Shown here piece after piece: positions 1-12,939 of a DNA stretch of 64,000 bases. Source of the DNA: Liolophura sinensis (Eukaryota; Mollusca; Polyplacophora; Chitonida; Chitonidae); contig NW_027018030.1 in the NCBI RefSeq assembly GCF_032854445.1, forward strand, positions 1 through 64,000, given 5' to 3'. A model generated the notes under the pieces. The model ran no database searches, was not told the origin of the DNA, and saw only the letters and a program-made list of their open reading frames with translations. How positions within the stretch are numbered: the first letter of the stretch is position 1; each line of letters starts with the position of its first letter. The translations under genes were made by a program, and so were the position numbers.

Positions 1-549
1 ACAAAATACGTCAGATTAGTCTCTTACCAGCAGCACTGGAACAGTTTTTCCACTTTTGCATTTTTGCCTGGTCTTTTTGTTAATTGAAATCGGCTACACT
101 GTACTATGTACCATTGCGACTCGTCATTACTATTTTCAACTTTTGACTATAAGTTGTGTGCCCTTCGGTAGCCCAGAAGACTTCAAATCTTTGGGCCAAG
201 CCCCTTTTACTCACCCAGCAATTGTCTTACTTCTAAGTCCAAGACAATCTCAATGTCTTTATCTACGTGTAGAAAAACCACACCATTTCTACATAAAAAA
301 CACAAGGTACTGGATACAGTCTGCTGTAAAAAGTACAATTGAACACTGACCCACATCATTAAGGTGCCAAAAGTTGCGGAATTGGGCCAGGCATCGGCAG
401 CTGTTGAAAAATTGCAAATTTCCCTGGTTTCCATGGAGTAAGAGCCGTTGCTGGGCACGTGATTATGACATCAATGATCATTTAATTGTCGCTACAGCCA
501 AACGTATTGGTCGGAGAGCAACGCGATTTGCACCATTCGATTTCTCGAC
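1..549. repeat. Representative A monomer with internal landmarks
   Basis: Unit start is set at ACAAAATACG. By hand count it holds 127 C and 102 G in 549 bp and 17 CpG. Visible landmarks: T-tracts at 45-49, 54-57, 61-65 and 74-78; A-tracts at 273-277, 295-300, 328-332 and 407-411. Perfect short palindromes are CAATTG (336-341), TCCATGGA (430-437), CACGTG (456-461) and AATGATCATT (473-482). The length is 3 x 183, so any stop-free run recurs in the same frame each period. None of this indicates a gene. Confidence 0.9.
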
Positions 550-1493
550 ACAAAATACGTCAGATTAGTCTCTTACCAGCAGCACTGGAACAGTTTTTCC
601 ACTTTTGCATTTTTGCCTGGTCTTTTTGTTAATTGAAATCGGCTGCACTGTACTATGTACCATCGCGACTGGTCATTACTATATTCAACTTTTGACTATA
701 AGTTGTGTGCCCTTCGGTAGCCCAGAAGACGTCAAATCTTTGGGCCAAGCCCATTTAACTCACCTAGCAATTGTCTTACTTCTAAGTCCAAGACAATCTC
801 AATGTCTTTATCTACGTGTAGAAAAACCACACCATTTCTACATAAAAAACACAAGGTACTAGATACAGTCTGCTGTAAAAAGTACAATTGAACACTGACC
901 CACATCATTAAGGTGACAAAAGTTGCGGAATTGGGCCAGGCATCGGCAGATGTTGAAAAATGGCAAATTTCCCTGGTTTCCATGGAAAAAGAGCCGTTGC
1001 TGGGCACGTGATTATGACATCAATGATCATTCAATTGTCGCTACGGCCAAACGTATTGGTCGGAGAGCAATGCGGTTTGCACCATACGATTTCTTGACAC
1101 AAAGTACGTCGGATTAGCCTCTTCCCAGCAGCACTGGAACAGTTTTCCCACTTTTGCATTTTTGCCTGGTCTTTTTGTTAATTGAAATCGGCTACACTGT
1201 ACTATGTACAATCGCGACTCGTCATTACTATTTTCAACTTTTGACTATAAGTTGTGTGCCCTTCGGTAGCCCAGAAGACGTCAAATCTTTGGGCCAAGCC
1301 CATTTTACTCACCCAGCAATTGTCTTACTTCTAGGTCCAAGACAATCTCAATGTCTTTATCTACGTGTAGAAAAACCACACCATTTCTACATAAAAAACA
1401 CAAGGTACTGGATACAGTCTGCTGTAAAAAGTACAATTGAACACTGACCCACATCATTAAGGTGCCAAAAGTTGCGGAATTGGGCCAGGCATC

Positions 1494-1507
1494 GGCAGCT
1501 GGCAGCT
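1494..1507. repeat. 7-bp tandem duplication GGCAGCT inside one monomer
   Basis: GGCAGCT occurs twice in direct succession. The corresponding place in the paralogous copy (about 17,422) has it once, so the duplication arose after the large duplication or was lost in the other copy. It is consistent with replication slippage, and it changes the offset between the two blocks from 15,928 to 15,921. Confidence 0.9.
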
Positions 1508-3119
1508 GTTGAAAAATTGCAAATTTCCCTGGTTTCCATGGAGTAAGAGCCGTTGCTGGGCACGTGATTATGACATCAATGATCATTTAATTGTCGCTAC
1601 AGCCAAAAGTATTGGTCGGAGAGCAACGCGGTTTGCACCATTCGATTTCTCGTCACAAAATACGTCGGATTAGCCTCTTACCAGCAGCACTGGAACAGTT
1701 CTGTTCACTTTTGCATTTTTGCCCGGTCTTTTGGTTAATTGAAATCGGCTACACTGTACTATGTACCATCGCGACTGGTCATTACTATATTCAAATTTTG
1801 CCTATAAGTTATGTGCCCTTCGGTAGTCCAGAAGACGTCAAATCTTTGGGCCAAGCCCATTTAACTCACCCAGCAATTGTCTTACTTCTAAGTCCAAGAC
1901 AATCTCAATGTCTTTATCTACGTGTAGAAAAATCACACCATTTGTACATAAAAAACACAAGGTACTAGATACAGTCTGCTGTAAAAAGTACAATTGAACA
2001 CTGACCCACATCATTAAGGTGCCAAAATTTGCGGAATTGGGCCAGGCATCGGCAGCTTTTGAAAAATTGCAAATTTCCCTGGTTTCCATGGAGTAAGAGC
2101 CGTTGCTGGGCACGTGATTATGTCATCAATGATCATTCAATTGTCGGTACAGCCAAAAGTATTGGTCGGAGAGCAACGCGATTTGCACCATTCGATTTCT
2201 CGTCACAAAATACGTCGGATTAGCCTCTTACCAGCAGCACTGGAACAGTTTTTCCACTTTTGCATTTTTGCCTGGTCGTTTTGTTAATTGAAATCGGCTA
2301 CACTGTACTATGTACCATCGCGACTGGTCATTACTATATTCAAATTTTGCCTATAAGTTATGTGCCCTTCGGTAGTCCAGAAGACGTCAAATCTTTGGGC
2401 CAAGCCCATTTTACTCACCCAGCAATTGTCTTACTTCTAAGTCCAAGACAATCTCAATGTCTTTATCTACGTGTAGAAAAACCACACCATTTCTACATAA
2501 AAAACACAAGGTACTGGATACAGTCTGCTGTAAAAAGTACAATTGAACACTGACCCACATCATTAAGGTGCCAAAAGTTGCGGAATTGGGCCAGGCATCG
2601 GCAGCTGTTGAAAAATTGCAAATTTCCCTGGTTTCCATGGAGTAAGAGCCGTTGCTGGGCACCTGATTCTGACATCAATGATCATTCAATTGTCGCTACA
2701 GCCAAACGTATTGGTCGGAGAGCAACGCGATTTGCACCATTCGATTTCTCGACACAAAATACGTCAGATTAGTCTCTTACCAGCAGCACTGGAACAGTTT
2801 TTCCACTTTTGCATTTTTGCCTGGTCTTTTTGTTAATTGAAATCGGCTGCACTGTACTATGTACCATCGCGACTGGTCATTACTATATTCAACTTTTGAC
2901 TATAAGTTGTGTGCCCTTCGGTAGCCCAGAAGACGTCAAATCTTTGGGCCAAGCCCATTTAACTCACCTAGCAATTGTCTTACTTCTAAGTCCAAGACAA
3001 TCTCAATGTCTTTATCTACGTGTAGAAAAACCACACCATTTCTACATAAAAAACACAAGGTACTAGATACAGTCTGCTGTAAAAAGTACAATTGAACACT
3101 GACCCACATCATTAAGGTG

Positions 3120-6100
3120 ACAAAAGTTGCGGAATTGGGCCAGGCATCGGCAGATGTTGAAAAATGGCAAATTTCCCTGGTTTCCATGGAAAAAGAGCCG
3201 TTGCTGGGCACGTGATTATGACATCAATGATCATTCAATTGTCGCTACGGCCAAACGTATTGGTCGGAGAGCAATGCGGTTTGCACCATACGATTTCTTG
3301 ACACAAAGTACGTCGGATTAGCCTCTTCCCAGCAGCACTGGAACAGTTTTCCCACTTTTGCATTTTTGCCTGGTCTTTTTGTTAATTGAAATCGGCTACA
3401 CTGTACTATGTACAATCGCGACTCGTCATTACTATTTTCAACTTTTGACTATAAGTTGTGTGCCCTTCGGTAGCCCAGAAGACGTCAAATCTTTGGGCCA
3501 AGCCCATTTTACTCACCCAGCAATTGTCTTACTTCTAGGTCCAAGACAATCTCAATGTCTTTATCTACGTGTAGAAAAACCACACCATTTCTACATAAAA
3601 AACACAAGGTACTGGATACAGTCTGCTGTAAAAAGTACAATTGAACACTGACCCACATCATTAAGGTGCCAAAAGTTGCGGAATTGGGCCAGGCATCGGC
3701 AGCTGTTGAAAAATTGCAAATTTCCCTGGTTTCCATGGAGGAAGAGCCGTTGCTGGGCACGTGATTATGACATCAATGATCATTCAATTGTCGCTACAGC
3801 CAAAAGTATTGGTCGGAGAGCAACGCGGTTTGCACCATTCGATTTCTCGTCACAAAATACGTCGGATTAGAATCTTGCCAGCAGCACTGGAACAGTTTTT
3901 CCACTTTTGCATTTTTGCCTGGTCTTTTTGTTAATTGAAATCGGCTACACTGTACTATGTACCATCGTGACTCGTCATTACTATTTTCAACTTTTGACTA
4001 TAAGTTGTGTGCCCTTCGGTACCCCAGAAGACGTCAAATCTTTGGGCCAAGCCCATTTTACTCACCCAGCAATTGTCTTACTTCTAAGTCCAAGACAATC
4101 TCAATGTCTTTATCTACGTGTAGAAAAACCACACCATTTCTACAAAAAAACACAAGGTACTAGATACAGTCTGCTGTAAAAAGTACAATTGAACACTGAC
4201 CCACATCATAAAGGTGACAAAAGTTGCGGAATTGGGCCAGGCATCGGCAGTTGTTGAAAAATTGCAAATTTCCCTGGTTTCCATGGAGTAAGAGCCGTTG
4301 CTGGGCACGTGATTATGACATCAATGATCATTTAATTGTCGCTACAGCCAAAAGTATTGGTCGGAGAGCAACGCGGTTTGCACCATTCGATTTCTCGTCA
4401 CAAAATACGTCGGATTAGCCTCTTACCAGCAGCACTGGAACAGTCCTGTTCACTTTTGCATTTTTGCCCGGTCTTTTGGTTAATTGAAATCGGCTACACT
4501 GTACTATGTACCATCGCGACTGGTCATTACTATATTCAAATTTTGCCTATAAGTTATGTGCCCTTCGGTAGTCCAGAAGACGTCAAATCTTTGGGCCAAG
4601 CCCATTTAACTCACCCAGCAATTGTCTTACTTCTAAGTCCAAGACAATCTCAATGTCTTTATCTACGTGTAGAAAAATCACACCATTTGTACATAAAAAA
4701 CACAAGGTACTAGATACAGTCTGCTATAAATAGTACAATTGAACACTGACCCACATCATAAAGGTGCCAAAAGTTGCGGAGTTGGGCCAGGCATCGGCAG
4801 CTGTTGAAAAATTGCAAATTTCCCTGGTTTCCATGGAGTAAGAGCCGTTGCTGGGCACGTGATTATGACATCAATGATCATTTAATTGTCGCTACAGCCA
4901 AAAGTATTGGTCGGAGAGCAACGCGGTTTGCACCATTCGATTTCTCGTCACAAAATATGTCGGATTAGCCTCTTGCCAGCAGCACTGGAACAGTTTTTCC
5001 ACTTTTGCATTTTTGCCTGGTCTTTTTATTAATTGAAATCGGCTACACTGTACTATGTACCATCGCCACTGGTCATTACCATATTCAACTTTTGACTATT
5101 AGTTATGTGCCCTTCGGTTGTCCAGAAGACGTCAAATCTTTGGGCCAAGCCCATTTAACTCACCCAGCAATTGTCTTACTTCTAAGTCCAAGACAATCTC
5201 AATGTCTTTATCTACGTGTAGAAAATCCACACCATTTGTACATAAAAAACACAAGGTACTAGATACAGTCTGCTGTAAAAAGTACAATTGAACACTGACC
5301 CACATCATTAAGGTGAAAAAAGTTGCGGAATTGGGCCAGGCATCGGCAGTTGTTCAAAAATTGCAAATTTCCCTGGTTTCCATGGACTAAGAGCCGTTGC
5401 TGGGCACGTGATTATGTCATCAATGATCATTCAATTGTCGCTACAGCCAAAAGAATTGGTCGAAGAGCAACGCGGTTTGCACCATTCGATTTCTCGTCAC
5501 AAAATACGTTGGATTAGCCTCTTACCAGCAGCACTGGAACCGTTTTTCCACTTTTGCATTTTTGCCTGGTCTTTTTGTTAATTGAAATCGGCTACACTGT
5601 ACTATGTACCATCGTGTCTGGTCATTACTATATTCAACTTTTGACTATAAGTTGTGTGCCCTTCGGTAGCCCAGAAGACGTCAAATCTTTGGGCCAAGCC
5701 CATTTTACTCACCCAGCAATTGTCTTATTTCTAAGTCCAAGACAATCTCAATGTCTTTATCTACGTGTAGAAAAACCACACCATTTCTACATAAAAAACA
5801 CAAGGTACTAGATACAGTCTGCTGTAAAAAGTACAATTGAACACTGACCCACATCATTAAGGTGCCAAAAGTTGCGGAATTGGGCCAGGCATCGGCAGCT
5901 GTTGAAAAATTGCAAATTTCCCTGGTTTCCATGGAGTAAGAGCCGTTGCTGGGCACGTGATTATGACATCAATGATCATTTAGATGTCGCTACAGCCAAA
6001 AGTATTGGTCGGAGAGCAACGCGGTTTGCACCATTCGATTTCTCGTCACAAAATACGTCGGATTAGCCTCTTGCCAGCAGCACTGGAACAGTTTTTCCAC

Positions 6101-6413
6101 TTTTGCATTTTTGCCTGGTCTTTTTATTAATTGAAATCGGCTACACTGTACTATGTACCATCGCGACTGGTCATTACCATATTCAACTTTTGACTATTAG
6201 TTATGTGCCTTTCGGTTGTCCAGAAGACTTCAAATCTTTGGGCCAAGCCCATTTAACTCACCCAGCAATTGTCTTACTTCTAAGTCCATGACAATCTCAA
6301 TGTCTTTATCTACGTGTAGAAAATCCACACCATTTGTACATAAAAAACACAAGGTACTAGATACAGTCTGCTGTAAAAAGTACAATTGAACACTGACCCA
6401 CATCATTAAGGTG
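3120..6413. repeat. Six-monomer unit, copy 1 (3,294 bp)
   Basis: A segment of six monomers (6 x 549 = 3,294) repeated directly by the next segment with no difference I could see. The start is placed on the distinctive GGTGACAAAAG state at 3,120. The true breakpoint could lie up to about 80 bp to the left, because the sequence just upstream is shared by many monomers. It includes the variant monomers with GTCCTGTTCAC (about 4,444) and GGTACCCC (about 4,018). Confidence 0.9.
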
Positions 6414-9400
6414 ACAAAAGTTGCGGAATTGGGCCAGGCATCGGCAGATGTTGAAAAATGGCAAATTTCCCTGGTTTCCATGGAAAAAGAGCCGTTGCTG
6501 GGCACGTGATTATGACATCAATGATCATTCAATTGTCGCTACGGCCAAACGTATTGGTCGGAGAGCAATGCGGTTTGCACCATACGATTTCTTGACACAA
6601 AGTACGTCGGATTAGCCTCTTCCCAGCAGCACTGGAACAGTTTTCCCACTTTTGCATTTTTGCCTGGTCTTTTTGTTAATTGAAATCGGCTACACTGTAC
6701 TATGTACAATCGCGACTCGTCATTACTATTTTCAACTTTTGACTATAAGTTGTGTGCCCTTCGGTAGCCCAGAAGACGTCAAATCTTTGGGCCAAGCCCA
6801 TTTTACTCACCCAGCAATTGTCTTACTTCTAGGTCCAAGACAATCTCAATGTCTTTATCTACGTGTAGAAAAACCACACCATTTCTACATAAAAAACACA
6901 AGGTACTGGATACAGTCTGCTGTAAAAAGTACAATTGAACACTGACCCACATCATTAAGGTGCCAAAAGTTGCGGAATTGGGCCAGGCATCGGCAGCTGT
7001 TGAAAAATTGCAAATTTCCCTGGTTTCCATGGAGGAAGAGCCGTTGCTGGGCACGTGATTATGACATCAATGATCATTCAATTGTCGCTACAGCCAAAAG
7101 TATTGGTCGGAGAGCAACGCGGTTTGCACCATTCGATTTCTCGTCACAAAATACGTCGGATTAGAATCTTGCCAGCAGCACTGGAACAGTTTTTCCACTT
7201 TTGCATTTTTGCCTGGTCTTTTTGTTAATTGAAATCGGCTACACTGTACTATGTACCATCGTGACTCGTCATTACTATTTTCAACTTTTGACTATAAGTT
7301 GTGTGCCCTTCGGTACCCCAGAAGACGTCAAATCTTTGGGCCAAGCCCATTTTACTCACCCAGCAATTGTCTTACTTCTAAGTCCAAGACAATCTCAATG
7401 TCTTTATCTACGTGTAGAAAAACCACACCATTTCTACAAAAAAACACAAGGTACTAGATACAGTCTGCTGTAAAAAGTACAATTGAACACTGACCCACAT
7501 CATAAAGGTGACAAAAGTTGCGGAATTGGGCCAGGCATCGGCAGTTGTTGAAAAATTGCAAATTTCCCTGGTTTCCATGGAGTAAGAGCCGTTGCTGGGC
7601 ACGTGATTATGACATCAATGATCATTTAATTGTCGCTACAGCCAAAAGTATTGGTCGGAGAGCAACGCGGTTTGCACCATTCGATTTCTCGTCACAAAAT
7701 ACGTCGGATTAGCCTCTTACCAGCAGCACTGGAACAGTCCTGTTCACTTTTGCATTTTTGCCCGGTCTTTTGGTTAATTGAAATCGGCTACACTGTACTA
7801 TGTACCATCGCGACTGGTCATTACTATATTCAAATTTTGCCTATAAGTTATGTGCCCTTCGGTAGTCCAGAAGACGTCAAATCTTTGGGCCAAGCCCATT
7901 TAACTCACCCAGCAATTGTCTTACTTCTAAGTCCAAGACAATCTCAATGTCTTTATCTACGTGTAGAAAAATCACACCATTTGTACATAAAAAACACAAG
8001 GTACTAGATACAGTCTGCTATAAATAGTACAATTGAACACTGACCCACATCATAAAGGTGCCAAAAGTTGCGGAGTTGGGCCAGGCATCGGCAGCTGTTG
8101 AAAAATTGCAAATTTCCCTGGTTTCCATGGAGTAAGAGCCGTTGCTGGGCACGTGATTATGACATCAATGATCATTTAATTGTCGCTACAGCCAAAAGTA
8201 TTGGTCGGAGAGCAACGCGGTTTGCACCATTCGATTTCTCGTCACAAAATATGTCGGATTAGCCTCTTGCCAGCAGCACTGGAACAGTTTTTCCACTTTT
8301 GCATTTTTGCCTGGTCTTTTTATTAATTGAAATCGGCTACACTGTACTATGTACCATCGCCACTGGTCATTACCATATTCAACTTTTGACTATTAGTTAT
8401 GTGCCCTTCGGTTGTCCAGAAGACGTCAAATCTTTGGGCCAAGCCCATTTAACTCACCCAGCAATTGTCTTACTTCTAAGTCCAAGACAATCTCAATGTC
8501 TTTATCTACGTGTAGAAAATCCACACCATTTGTACATAAAAAACACAAGGTACTAGATACAGTCTGCTGTAAAAAGTACAATTGAACACTGACCCACATC
8601 ATTAAGGTGAAAAAAGTTGCGGAATTGGGCCAGGCATCGGCAGTTGTTCAAAAATTGCAAATTTCCCTGGTTTCCATGGACTAAGAGCCGTTGCTGGGCA
8701 CGTGATTATGTCATCAATGATCATTCAATTGTCGCTACAGCCAAAAGAATTGGTCGAAGAGCAACGCGGTTTGCACCATTCGATTTCTCGTCACAAAATA
8801 CGTTGGATTAGCCTCTTACCAGCAGCACTGGAACCGTTTTTCCACTTTTGCATTTTTGCCTGGTCTTTTTGTTAATTGAAATCGGCTACACTGTACTATG
8901 TACCATCGTGTCTGGTCATTACTATATTCAACTTTTGACTATAAGTTGTGTGCCCTTCGGTAGCCCAGAAGACGTCAAATCTTTGGGCCAAGCCCATTTT
9001 ACTCACCCAGCAATTGTCTTATTTCTAAGTCCAAGACAATCTCAATGTCTTTATCTACGTGTAGAAAAACCACACCATTTCTACATAAAAAACACAAGGT
9101 ACTAGATACAGTCTGCTGTAAAAAGTACAATTGAACACTGACCCACATCATTAAGGTGCCAAAAGTTGCGGAATTGGGCCAGGCATCGGCAGCTGTTGAA
9201 AAATTGCAAATTTCCCTGGTTTCCATGGAGTAAGAGCCGTTGCTGGGCACGTGATTATGACATCAATGATCATTTAGATGTCGCTACAGCCAAAAGTATT
9301 GGTCGGAGAGCAACGCGGTTTGCACCATTCGATTTCTCGTCACAAAATACGTCGGATTAGCCTCTTGCCAGCAGCACTGGAACAGTTTTTCCACTTTTGC

Positions 9401-9707
9401 ATTTTTGCCTGGTCTTTTTATTAATTGAAATCGGCTACACTGTACTATGTACCATCGCGACTGGTCATTACCATATTCAACTTTTGACTATTAGTTATGT
9501 GCCTTTCGGTTGTCCAGAAGACTTCAAATCTTTGGGCCAAGCCCATTTAACTCACCCAGCAATTGTCTTACTTCTAAGTCCATGACAATCTCAATGTCTT
9601 TATCTACGTGTAGAAAATCCACACCATTTGTACATAAAAAACACAAGGTACTAGATACAGTCTGCTGTAAAAAGTACAATTGAACACTGACCCACATCAT
9701 TAAGGTG
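6414..9707. repeat. Six-monomer unit, copy 2 (3,294 bp)
   Basis: Direct tandem copy of 3,120-6,413. The junction is visible because the monomer that ends copy 1 (AAAATCCACACC near 6,319) is joined to GGTGACAAAAG, the left end of copy 1, whereas copy 2 ends by joining GGTGAAAAAAG (9,704 on). The breakpoint therefore lies between about 6,335 and 6,413. Block X at 15,929-22,514 has the same surrounding monomers but only one copy of this unit. Confidence 0.9.
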
Positions 9708-10724
9708 AAAAAAGTTGCGGAATTGGGCCAGTCATCGGCAGTTGTTCAAAAATTGCAAATTTCCCTGGTTTCCATGGACTAAGAGCCGTTGCTGGACACG
9801 TGATTATGTCATCAATGATCATTCAATTGTCGCTACAGCCAAAAGTATTGGTCGGAGAGCAACGCGGTTTGCACCATTCGATTTCTCGTCACAAAATACG
9901 TTGGATTAGCCTCTTACCAGCAGCACTGGAACAGTTTTTCCACTTTTGCATTTTTGCCTGGTCTTTTTGTTAATTGAAATCGGCTACACTGTACTATGTA
10001 CCATCGCGACTGGTCATTACTATATTTAACTTTTGACTATTAGTTCAGTGCCCTTCGGTTGCCCAGAAGACGTCAAATCTTTGGGCCAAGCCCATTTTAC
10101 TCACCCAGCAATTGTCTTACTTCTAAGTCCATGACAATCTCAATGTCTTTATCTACGTGTAGAAAAACCACACCGTTTGTACATAAAAAACACAAGGTAC
10201 TAGATACAGTCTGCTGTAAAAAGTACAATTGAACACTGACCCACATCATTAAGGTGACAAAAGATGCGGAATTGGGCCAGGCATCGGCAGTTGTTGAAAA
10301 ATTGCAAATTTCCCTGGTTTCCATGGAGTAAGAGCCGTCGCTGGGCACCTGATTATGACATCAATGATCATTCAATTGTCGCTACAGCCAAACGTATTGG
10401 TCGGAGAGCAACGCGATTTGCACCATTCGATTTCTCGTCACAAAATACGTCGGATTAGCCTCTTACCAGCAGCACTGGAACAGTTTTTCCACTTTTGCAT
10501 TTTGCCTGGTCTTTTTGTTAATTGAAATCGGCTACACTGTACTATGTACCATCGCGACTGGTCATTACTATATTCAAATTTTGCCTATAAGTTATGTGCC
10601 CTTCGGTAGTCCAGAAGACGTCAAATCTTTGGGCCAAGCCCATTTTACTCACCCAGCAATTGTCTTACTTCTAAGTCCATGACAATCTCAATGTCTTTAT
10701 CTACGTGTAGAAAAACCACACCGT

Positions 10725-11822
10725 TTGTACATAAAAAACACAAGGTTCTGGATACAGTCTGCTGTAAAAAGTACAATTGAACACTGACCCACATCATTAA
10801 GGTGACAAAAGATGCGGAAATGGGCCAAGCATCGGCAGCTGTTGAAAAATTGCAAATTTCCCTGGTTTCCATGGAGTAAGAGCCGTTGCTAGGCACGTGA
10901 TTATGACATCAATGATCATTCAATTGTCGCTACGGCCAAACGTATTGGTTGGAGAGCAACGCGGTTTGCACCATTCGATTTCTCGTCACAAAGTACGTCG
11001 GATTAGCCTCTTCCCAGCAGCACTGGAACAGTTTTCCCACTTTTGCATTTTTTCCTGGTCTTTTTGTTAATTGTAATAGGCTACACTGTACTGTGTACCA
11101 TCGCGACTCGTCATTACTATATTCAACTTTTGACTATAAGTTGTGTGCCCTTCGGTAGCCCAGAAGACTTCATATCTTTGGGCCAAGCCCATTTTACTCA
11201 CCCAGCAATTGTCTTACTTCTAAGTCCAAGACAATCTCAATGTCTTTATCTACGTGTAGAAAAACCACACCATTTCTACATAAAAAACACAAGGTACTAG
11301 ATACAGTCTGCTGTAAAAAGTGCAATTGAACACTGACCCACATCATTAAGGTGACAAAAGTTGCGGAATTGGGCCAGGCATCGGCAGATGTTGAAAAATG
11401 GCCAATTTCCCTGGTTTCCATGGAGTAAGAGCCGTTGCTGGGCACGTGATTATGACATCAATGATCATTCAATTGTCGCTACAGCCAAAAGTATTGGTCG
11501 GAGAGCAACGCGGTTTGCACCATTCGATTTCTCGTCACAAAATACGTCGGATTAGCCTCTTGCCAGCAGCACTGCAACAGTTTTTCCACTTTTGCATTTT
11601 TGCCTGGTCTTTTTGTTAATTGAAATCGGCTACACTGTACTATGTACCATCGCGACTGGTCATTACTATATTCAATTTTTGACTATAAGTTGTGTGCCCT
11701 TCGGTAGCCCAGAAGACGTCAAATCTTTTGGCCAAGCCCATTTAACTCACCCAGCAATTGTCTTACTTCTAAGTCCATGACAATCTCAATGTCTTTATCT
11801 ACGTGTAGAAAAACCACACCAT
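10725..11822. repeat. Dimer unit copy 1 (1,098 bp, two monomers)
   Basis: The motifs GGTTCTGGATAC (10,744), GGGCCAAGCATCGG (about 10,824) and TTGTAATAGG (about 11,071) reappear 1,098 bp later, which is 2 x 549. A handful of differences exist (CTGTGTACC for CTATGTACC near 11,090; CTTCATATC for CGTCAAATC near 11,168). This copying event is therefore older than, or has diverged more than, the six-monomer duplication. Boundaries are approximate. Confidence 0.82.
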
Positions 11823-12939
11823 TTGTACATAAAAAACACAAGGTTCTGGATACAGTCTGCTGTAAAAAGTACAATTGAACACTGACCCACATCATTAAGG
11901 TGGCAAAAGATGCGGAAATGGGCCAAGCATCGGCAGCTGTTGAAAAATTGCAAATTTCCCTGGTTTCCATGGAGTAAGAGCCGTTGCTAGGCACGTGATT
12001 ATGACATCAATGATCATTCAATTGTCGCTACGGCCAAACGTATTGGTCGGAGAGCAACGCGGTTTGCACCATTCGATTTCTCGACACAAAGTACGTCGGA
12101 TTAGCCTCTTCCCAGCAGCACTGGAACAGTTTTCCCACTTTTGCATTTTTTCCTGGTCTTTTTGTTAATTGTAATAGGCTACACTGTACTATGTACCATC
12201 GCGACTCGTCATTACTATATTCAACTTTTGACTATAAGTTGTGTGCCCTTCGGTAGCCCAGAAGACGTCAAATCTTTGGGCCAAGCCCATTTTACTCACC
12301 CAGCAATTGTCTTACTTCTAAGTCCAAGACAATCTCAATGTCTTTATCTACGTGTAGAAAAACCACACCATTTCTACATAAAAAACACAAGGTACTAGAT
12401 ACAGTCTGCTGTAAAAAGTGCAATTGAACACTGACCCACATCATTAAGGTGACAAAAGTTGCGGAATTGGGCCAGGCATCGGCAGATGTTGAAAAATGGC
12501 CAATTTCCCTGGTTTCCATGGAGTAAGAGCCGTTGCTGGGCACGTGATTATGACATCAATGATCATTCAATTGTCGCTACAGCCAAAAGTATTGGTCGGA
12601 GAGCAACGCGGTTTGCACCATTCGATTTCTCGTCACAAAATACGTCGGATTAGCCTCTTGCCAGCAGCACTGGAACAGTTTTTCCACTTTTGCATTTTTT
12701 TATGGTCTTTTTGTTAATTGAAATCGGCTACACTGTACTATGTACCATCGCGACTGGTCATTACTATATTCAATTTTTGACTATAAGTTGTGTGCCCTTC
12801 GGTAGCCCAGAAGACGTCAAATCTTTTGGCCAAGCCCATTTAACTCACCCAGCAATTGTCTTACTTCTAAGTCCATGACAATCTCAATGTCTTTATCTAC
12901 GTGTAGAAAAACCACACCATTTGTACATAAAAAACACAA
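11823..12939. repeat. Dimer unit copy 2 (about 1,098 bp)
   Basis: Direct copy of the preceding dimer. Similarity ends just before 12,940, where the copy-1 equivalent has GGTTCTGG and this one has GGTACTAG. It carries its own variant TTTTTTTATGG near 12,698. Confidence 0.82.

Larger units (their letters stand above)
1..9888. repeat. A-region block X', 18 monomers, expanded copy of 15,929-22,514
   Basis: From base 1 this block matches the sequence starting at 15,929 at an offset of 15,928. The offset drops to 15,921 after a 7-bp duplication at 1,494-1,507 present only here, and to 15,920 after a 1-bp deletion near 20,690 in the other copy. Only isolated base differences were otherwise noticed. 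After about 6,300 this copy carries an extra six monomers, then its last part (9,397-9,888) matches 22,023-22,514 at an offset of 12,626. It also contains an internal two-monomer repetition: about 490-1,490 recurs at about 2,694-3,697, 2,204 bp away. The left end is cut by the window. Confidence 0.88.

Noticed and set aside
56-349. 97-codon plus-strand frame with a hydrophobic N-terminus, repeated every 549 bp
   Set aside because: Begins with TTG, recurs only because the DNA repeats, is interrupted or altered in many units, and is frameshifted in all B units.
732-1007. Minus-strand frames of 83-100 codons recurring in most A units
   Set aside because: Same repetition artefact as the plus-strand frames, and their sequence changes with unit variants without any sign of protein constraint.
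4725-4732. A true promoter at TATAAATA
   Set aside because: Single AT-rich match in a repeat variant with no gene downstream; kept only as a low-interest observation.
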